A stretch of 9,902 nucleotides of DNA from assembly GCA_003022685.1 (NCBI GenBank), contig PXSV01000118.1:3473-13374 (forward strand), in the 5' to 3' direction. Positions 6,616-9,902 of the stretch are shown here, one piece after another. The notes under the pieces were generated by a model, which was given only the letters and a program-made list of their open reading frames with translations, did not search any database and was not told the DNA's origin. The position numbers were made by a program, and so were the translations under genes. How positions within the stretch are numbered: position 1 is the first letter of the stretch; every line of letters starts with the position of its first letter. This DNA is from Halobacteriales archaeon SW_9_67_24 (GTDB taxonomy: Archaea; Halobacteriota; Halobacteria; Halobacteriales; Halococcaceae).

Positions 6616-7610
6616 GGGTCGGCCTCCACACGGGCCGCATCGGCGGCATCGAGCAGCGTCGCGAGCAGGTCGTCGTCGACGCGCTCGATGTCCTCGACCT
6701 CCTTCAGGAGACAGCCGAGCGTGTGCTCGATCTCCGCGCGGTCGAGCGATTCCCCGTTTCCGTCGCGGCGGAGCGCGGCGATCGCCCGCCCCCAGTCGAT
6801 CGTTTCGGCCGCACCGGGCGGCTTCAACAGCGGCTCCTCGCGGAGCCGGCCGGCCGCCCCGCACAGCTCGGCGGCCACCGCGCCGTCGAGTGCAGGGACC
6901 TTACGTTCGAGGATCGCGCGCTCCTTTTCGAGCGAGGGCGGCGCGACGTGGAGGTACAGGCACCGGCGTTTGAGCGCGTCCGAGAGGCCGCGCGTCCGGT
7001 TCGAGGTGATGACCACGACCGGCGGCGTTTCCGCCCGCACGGTGCCGAGCTCGGGAACGCTCACCTGGAAGTCCGAGAGCACTTCGAGCAGGAGCGCCTC
7101 GAACGCCTCGTCGGCCCGATCGACCTCGTCGATCAGCAACACTCGGGCCCTATCACCACGGAGCGCACGCAACAGCGGCCGCTCCAGCAGGAACTCCTCG
7201 GCGAACACCGACTCGCTCGCTCGGGTCGACTCGTCGTTCCCGCCCGACCCGTCGCTGCCGACCTCGTCGCCGGTTCCATGATCGGCGGCCCCGCTCCCGG
7301 GACCGCCAGCGGCCTGGATGGTCAGCAGCTGTTTCGTGTAGTTCCACTCGTAGAGCGCACTCTCGGCCGTCAGCCCCTCATAACACTGGAGCCGGATCAG
7401 GTCGGCGTCGAACCCCCCAGCAAGGACCTTCGCGAGCTCGGTCTTTCCGGCCCCCGGTTCGCCCTCCACCAGCAGCGGCTTGCCGAGTTGGAGCGCGAGC
7501 GACACCGTCGTACTGATCTCGTCGCCCGCGACGTAGTTCTCCGCGTCGAAGGCCGCTCGGACGTCGGCCTCGGTCGCGTCGGCGAACGCGGCGGTGCGGT
7601 CGGCCGTCAT
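6612..7610 (-). CDS. moxR: MoxR-family AAA+ ATPase (CoxD-like chaperone)
   Basis: This is a 332-residue ATPase. Walker A GEPGAGKT is at residues 50-57, Walker B VLLIDEVD at 157-164, sensor-1 ITSN at 201-204, and the arginine-finger region LKRRC at 213-217. YEWNYTKQL (87-95) is typical of CoxD-like MoxR proteins. MoxR ATPases act with VWA proteins as chaperones that insert cofactors; here the partner is the next gene, overlapping by four bases. A Gly/Ser/Asp/Glu-rich insertion (about 101-134) between the ATPase strands is not part of the usual core and is probably a surface loop. The start at 7610 is chosen because ADVRAAFDAENYVAGD, which begins family similarity, follows shortly. The frame is open upstream with no conserved sequence. 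Confidence 0.92.
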   Translation of the reverse strand: MTADRTAAFADATEADVRAAFDAENYVAGDEISTTVSLALQLGKPLLVEGEPGAGKTELAKVLAGGFDADLIRLQCYEGLTAESALYEWNYTKQLLTIQAAGGPGSGAADHGTGDEVGSDGSGGNDESTRASESVFAEEFLLERPLLRALRGDRARVLLIDEVDRADEAFEALLLEVLSDFQVSVPELGTVRAETPPVVVITSNRTRGLSDALKRRCLYLHVAPPSLEKERAILERKVPALDGAVAAELCGAAGRLREEPLLKPPGAAETIDWGRAIAALRRDGNGESLDRAEIEHTLGCLLKEVEDIERVDDDLLATLLDAADAARVEADP

Positions 7611-7866
7611 CGGGTTGCCCGGCGTGCCGTCACCGGCTGGCGGCCGACGACGGTTCGCAAGTTCGGTCCTCGGACCCGGGCCACGCGAGGGAGGGGAGTT
7701 CCATGTCGTTCCCTGTCGAGTGTCGATTGCGTCACGTTCTCGTCCATCGTAGCAGTTCGAGACTGATAACCGATTGGTCGGAGTCGTGCTCGTGTCATCC
7801 TGAAAGCCGGCGGCTGCTGTCGACCGCTGCGATCGCTGCCGATCGACGACGACCGACGAGGGAAAG
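7611..7866 (-). other. Non-coding gap between coxM and moxR
   Basis: This 256-base stretch breaks the otherwise overlapping operon. A modest AT-richer element, GGTTATCA on the minus strand near 7770, might drive a separate moxR-coxE-xdhC transcript with a leader of more than 100 nt, but it is weak. Repeated GTCGTCGTCGATCG-like sequence lies just after the coxM stop. A 46-codon frame (7747 to 7607) ends on the moxR start codon, but its predicted peptide is strongly basic and is not accepted as a gene. No [2Fe-2S] subunit gene or remnant of one was recognised here. Confidence 0.4.
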
Positions 7867-8663
7867 TCAGTCGGCCGCCGCGGACCCACCCACTCGATCC
7901 ATCGCTGCAGTCAGTGCCCGCTCGGTGTAGACTTCGAGGAGCTGGGCGCGGAACTCGTTCGAGGCCTGGAGGTCCGACATCATCATGTCCTCGTCGAGGT
8001 CGTCGCCGGCGCGTTCGCGCCGACGCGGGCGGACGTGACGGTGCCGCCGTCGGTATCAAGCAGCGCCGCGACGCCGACCATCGCGTAGCCCGACGAAGGA
8101 CTCGGCTTCTTCGCGTACGCGCCGACCCCGCCGTCGGCCGACGGGACCTCCACCCGCGTGAGGAGTTCGTCCGGCCCGACGTCGGGGGTGTACATCCCGA
8201 AGAAGAAATCGTCGGCCGGGATCGAGCGTTCGCCGTCCGGGCCCTCGACGACGAGCGCCGCGTCCGAGGCGAGCGCCGCGCCAGGCAGGTCGGCGGCTGG
8301 ATCGGCGTGGGCGAGGTTGCCGCCGATCGTGCCCCGGTTGCGGACCTGGACGTCGCCGACCTGACGGACGGCCTCCGCGAGCGCGGGCGCGTGCTCGGCC
8401 ACCGCGTCGGATTCCGTGAGGTCGCTGTATTTGGTCATCGCGCCGATCGAGAGCGTGTCGCCGTCGGCCTCGATCCCCTGCATCGCGTCGATGCCGCTGA
8501 TGTCGATCAGCACGTCGGGGCTCGACAGCCCCGTCTTCATCGCCGGGAGCAGGCTGTGACCGCCGGCGAGGAGTTCGGCCTCCGCTCCCGAGTGCTCGTT
8601 GAGTAAGTCGAGCGCCTCGCCGACGCTTCCGGCCTCGTAGTAGTCGAACTCGTCGGGGTACAT
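7867..8663 (-). pseudogene. coxM: FAD-binding subunit of a molybdenum hydroxylase (CoxM-like), frameshifted by an internal deletion
   Basis: The ATG at 8663 opens a frame of 226 residues ending at 7983. The FAD-binding domain is intact: LLAGGHSLLPAMKTG (31-45) and TIGGNLAHADPAADLPG (112-128) are the two FAD loops of the family. The subunit passes electrons from the iron-sulfur protein to an acceptor. Similarity continues to SARVGAN (211-217), then breaks. The frame starting near 8016 reads ERAGDDLDEDMMMSDLQASN and EFRAQLLEVYTERALTAAM to a stop at 7867-7869, which is the normal C-terminal end of such subunits. About 20-30 residues between the two are missing, judged by the usual 285-295 residue length. 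So the C-terminal domain is lost or altered. The start overlaps the coxL stop as TGATG. A truncated but folded product remains possible. Confidence 0.8.
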
Positions 8664-9902
8664 CAGTTCTCACCTCCGCTGGCTTCCTCGCCCCCGTCCG
8701 CGACCGCCTCGCCGCCGCCCCCACCCTCGTCGGCCGCAGCGCCGTCGTTCACCGCCTGCCAGACCGCCTCGCTGGTGAGCGGCATGTCGATGTGATCGAC
8801 GCCGAACGGCTGGAGCGCATCGGTGACGGCGTTGACGACGGCCTGGGGAGCCGCGATGGTCCCCGCCTCGCCGACGCCCTTCACCCCGAGCGGGTTGTGC
8901 GGCGAGGGTGTCTCCGTGCTATCCGTTTCCATCTCGGGGATGTGTTCGGCCTTCGGCACGGTGTAGTCCTGCATCGATCCCGTTACCAACTGTGCGTTGT
9001 CGTCGTATTCGGCCCCCTCGTAGAGCGCCTGGCCGATTCCCTGGGCGATGCCGCCGTGGACCTGACCCTCCACGATCTTCGGGTTGATCTGGGGGCCGAC
9101 GTCGTCGACGGCCACGTAGTTCTCGAACTCGATCTCGCCGGAGTCGGGATCGACTTCCACGACCGCGATGTGGGTCCCGAACGGGAACACGAAGTTGTCG
9201 GGATCGTAAAAGGAGGTCTCCTCCAAGCCCGGCTCCATCCCGTCAGGCATGTCGTGGGCGAGGTAGGATTGGGCGGCGACGTCCTGGATGTGCATCGAGC
9301 GCTCCGGTGCGCCCGTCACGCCGAACTCGCCGTTTTCGAACTCCACGTCCTCCTCGCCCGCTTCGAGGTGGTGGGCCGCGATCTGCTTCGCTTTCTCGAC
9401 CACCTTCTGGGAGCTCGTCGCGAGCGCCGACCCGCCGACCGCCGCCGAACGCGAACCGTAGGTGCCCATCCCCTGGGGGATCTCGTCGGTATCACCCTCC
9501 ACGATCTCGATGTCGTCGTAGGGGATCCCGAGCTCGTCGGAGACGATCTGGGCGTAGGTCGTCTCGTGGCCCTGACCGTGGCCCGAGGTGCCACAAAAGG
9601 CCGTGACCTTGCCCGTGGGATGGACCCGAACGAGGCCGGACTCCCAGAGGCCGGCCTGCGCGCCGAGCTGGCCGGCGAGTTCCGAGGGTGCGAGGCCGCA
9701 GGCCTCGATGTACGAGGAGAACCCGATGCCGAGGTACCGCCCCTCCTCGCGGAGTTCCGCTTGCCGTTCCCGGAGGTCGTCGTAGCCCACAGTGTCGAGC
9801 GCCTTATCGAGCGCCGGCTCGTAGTTCCCGCTGTCGTACTCCACCGCCACCGGCGTCTGGTGGGGGAAGTCGTCGTCGGGAACGAAGTTCTGCCGTCTGA
9901 AC
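8663..9902 (-). CDS. coxL: Large molybdopterin-binding subunit of a CO dehydrogenase/xanthine dehydrogenase-type enzyme (CoxL-like), 5' end outside the window
   Basis: The frame is open through the right edge and ends at 8663, giving the C-terminal 412 residues of a protein that is usually about 780-800 long. The visible part begins at RRQNFVPDDDFPHQTP. Cofactor-binding motifs follow: GQGHET (visible residues 109-114), TYGSRSAAVGGSA (147-159), GGIAQGIGQALYEG (283-296) and GVKGVGEAGTIAAP (339-352). The last contains the catalytic glutamate (codon 8867-8869) that acts as the base at the molybdenum site. The active-site loop that separates CO dehydrogenases (AYRCSFR) from other members lies upstream of the edge, so the substrate (CO, xanthine, aldehyde or other) cannot be told. 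The last 25 or so residues are a Gly/Glu-rich tail outside the family core. The visible frame has no lesion. Confidence 0.92.
   Translation of the reverse strand, partial: FRRQNFVPDDDFPHQTPVAVEYDSGNYEPALDKALDTVGYDDLRERQAELREEGRYLGIGFSSYIEACGLAPSELAGQLGAQAGLWESGLVRVHPTGKVTAFCGTSGHGQGHETTYAQIVSDELGIPYDDIEIVEGDTDEIPQGMGTYGSRSAAVGGSALATSSQKVVEKAKQIAAHHLEAGEEDVEFENGEFGVTGAPERSMHIQDVAAQSYLAHDMPDGMEPGLEETSFYDPDNFVFPFGTHIAVVEVDPDSGEIEFENYVAVDDVGPQINPKIVEGQVHGGIAQGIGQALYEGAEYDDNAQLVTGSMQDYTVPKAEHIPEMETDSTETPSPHNPLGVKGVGEAGTIAAPQAVVNAVTDALQPFGVDHIDMPLTSEAVWQAVNDGAAADEGGGGGEAVADGGEEASGGEN

Noticed and set aside
5233..7281. Very long plus-strand open frame (682 codons)
   Set aside because: It lies antisense to coxE and moxR, both of which have complete motifs. 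The predicted protein is Arg/Ser/Pro-rich without recognisable domains. Long shadow frames are normal in GC-rich haloarchaeal DNA.
7607..7747. 46-codon frame ending on the moxR start (ATGA overlap)
   Set aside because: The peptide is strongly basic and rich in Arg, unlike haloarchaeal proteins. The ATGA overlap arises automatically because moxR starts ATGACC.
8056..8724. Minus-strand frame of 222 codons overlapping coxM and coxL
   Set aside because: It is an out-of-frame shadow of the coxM FAD domain and the coxL tail, almost entirely Arg/Gly/Ala/Pro.

Overview
The window looks like a haloarchaeal chromosome (class Halobacteria). The DNA is GC-rich with strong G/C preference at third codon positions. 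The genuine proteins are rich in Asp and Glu, there is a twin-arginine lipoprotein, and isoprenoid synthesis uses the archaeal mevalonate kinase / isopentenyl phosphate kinase branch. The genus cannot be fixed from the sequence alone. No rRNA, tRNA, CRISPR array or intact insertion sequence was seen.

All but one of the genes lie on the minus strand, so transcription mostly runs from the right edge to the left. Right part (9902 to 4129) is a molybdenum hydroxylase (CO dehydrogenase / xanthine dehydrogenase family) cluster. In reading order it holds the 5'-truncated large catalytic subunit (coxL-like), the FAD subunit (coxM-like), a MoxR AAA+ ATPase, a CoxE-type von Willebrand A protein and an XdhC-family maturation factor. 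Several genes overlap by 1-4 bases, so this is a translationally coupled operon. The MoxR/CoxE pair and XdhC would mature and insert the molybdenum cofactor of the CoxL/M enzyme. The [2Fe-2S] small subunit is not in the window.

Two genes of this operon are broken. The xdhC gene has lost its middle and carries in its place about 235 bp of a major-facilitator transporter gene. The left join is out of frame, and the right join falls at a peptide that both families share. The coxM gene has a frameshifting internal deletion near its 3' end, and its natural C-terminus can be read in another frame just downstream. The operon therefore looks as if it is decaying, or it has been remodelled into split proteins.

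Left part (4010 to 1) is a housekeeping isoprenoid/RNA block: mevalonate kinase, isopentenyl phosphate kinase and RNase J, the last missing only its extreme 3' end. A plus-strand Tat lipoprotein gene with its own promoter sits between the isopentenyl phosphate kinase and RNase J genes. RNase J appears to have a leader of about 100 nt with a strong GC hairpin, which suggests regulation at the RNA level. The mevalonate kinase - isopentenyl phosphate kinase spacer (163 nt) contains two inverted repeats and a doubtful 56-codon reading frame.
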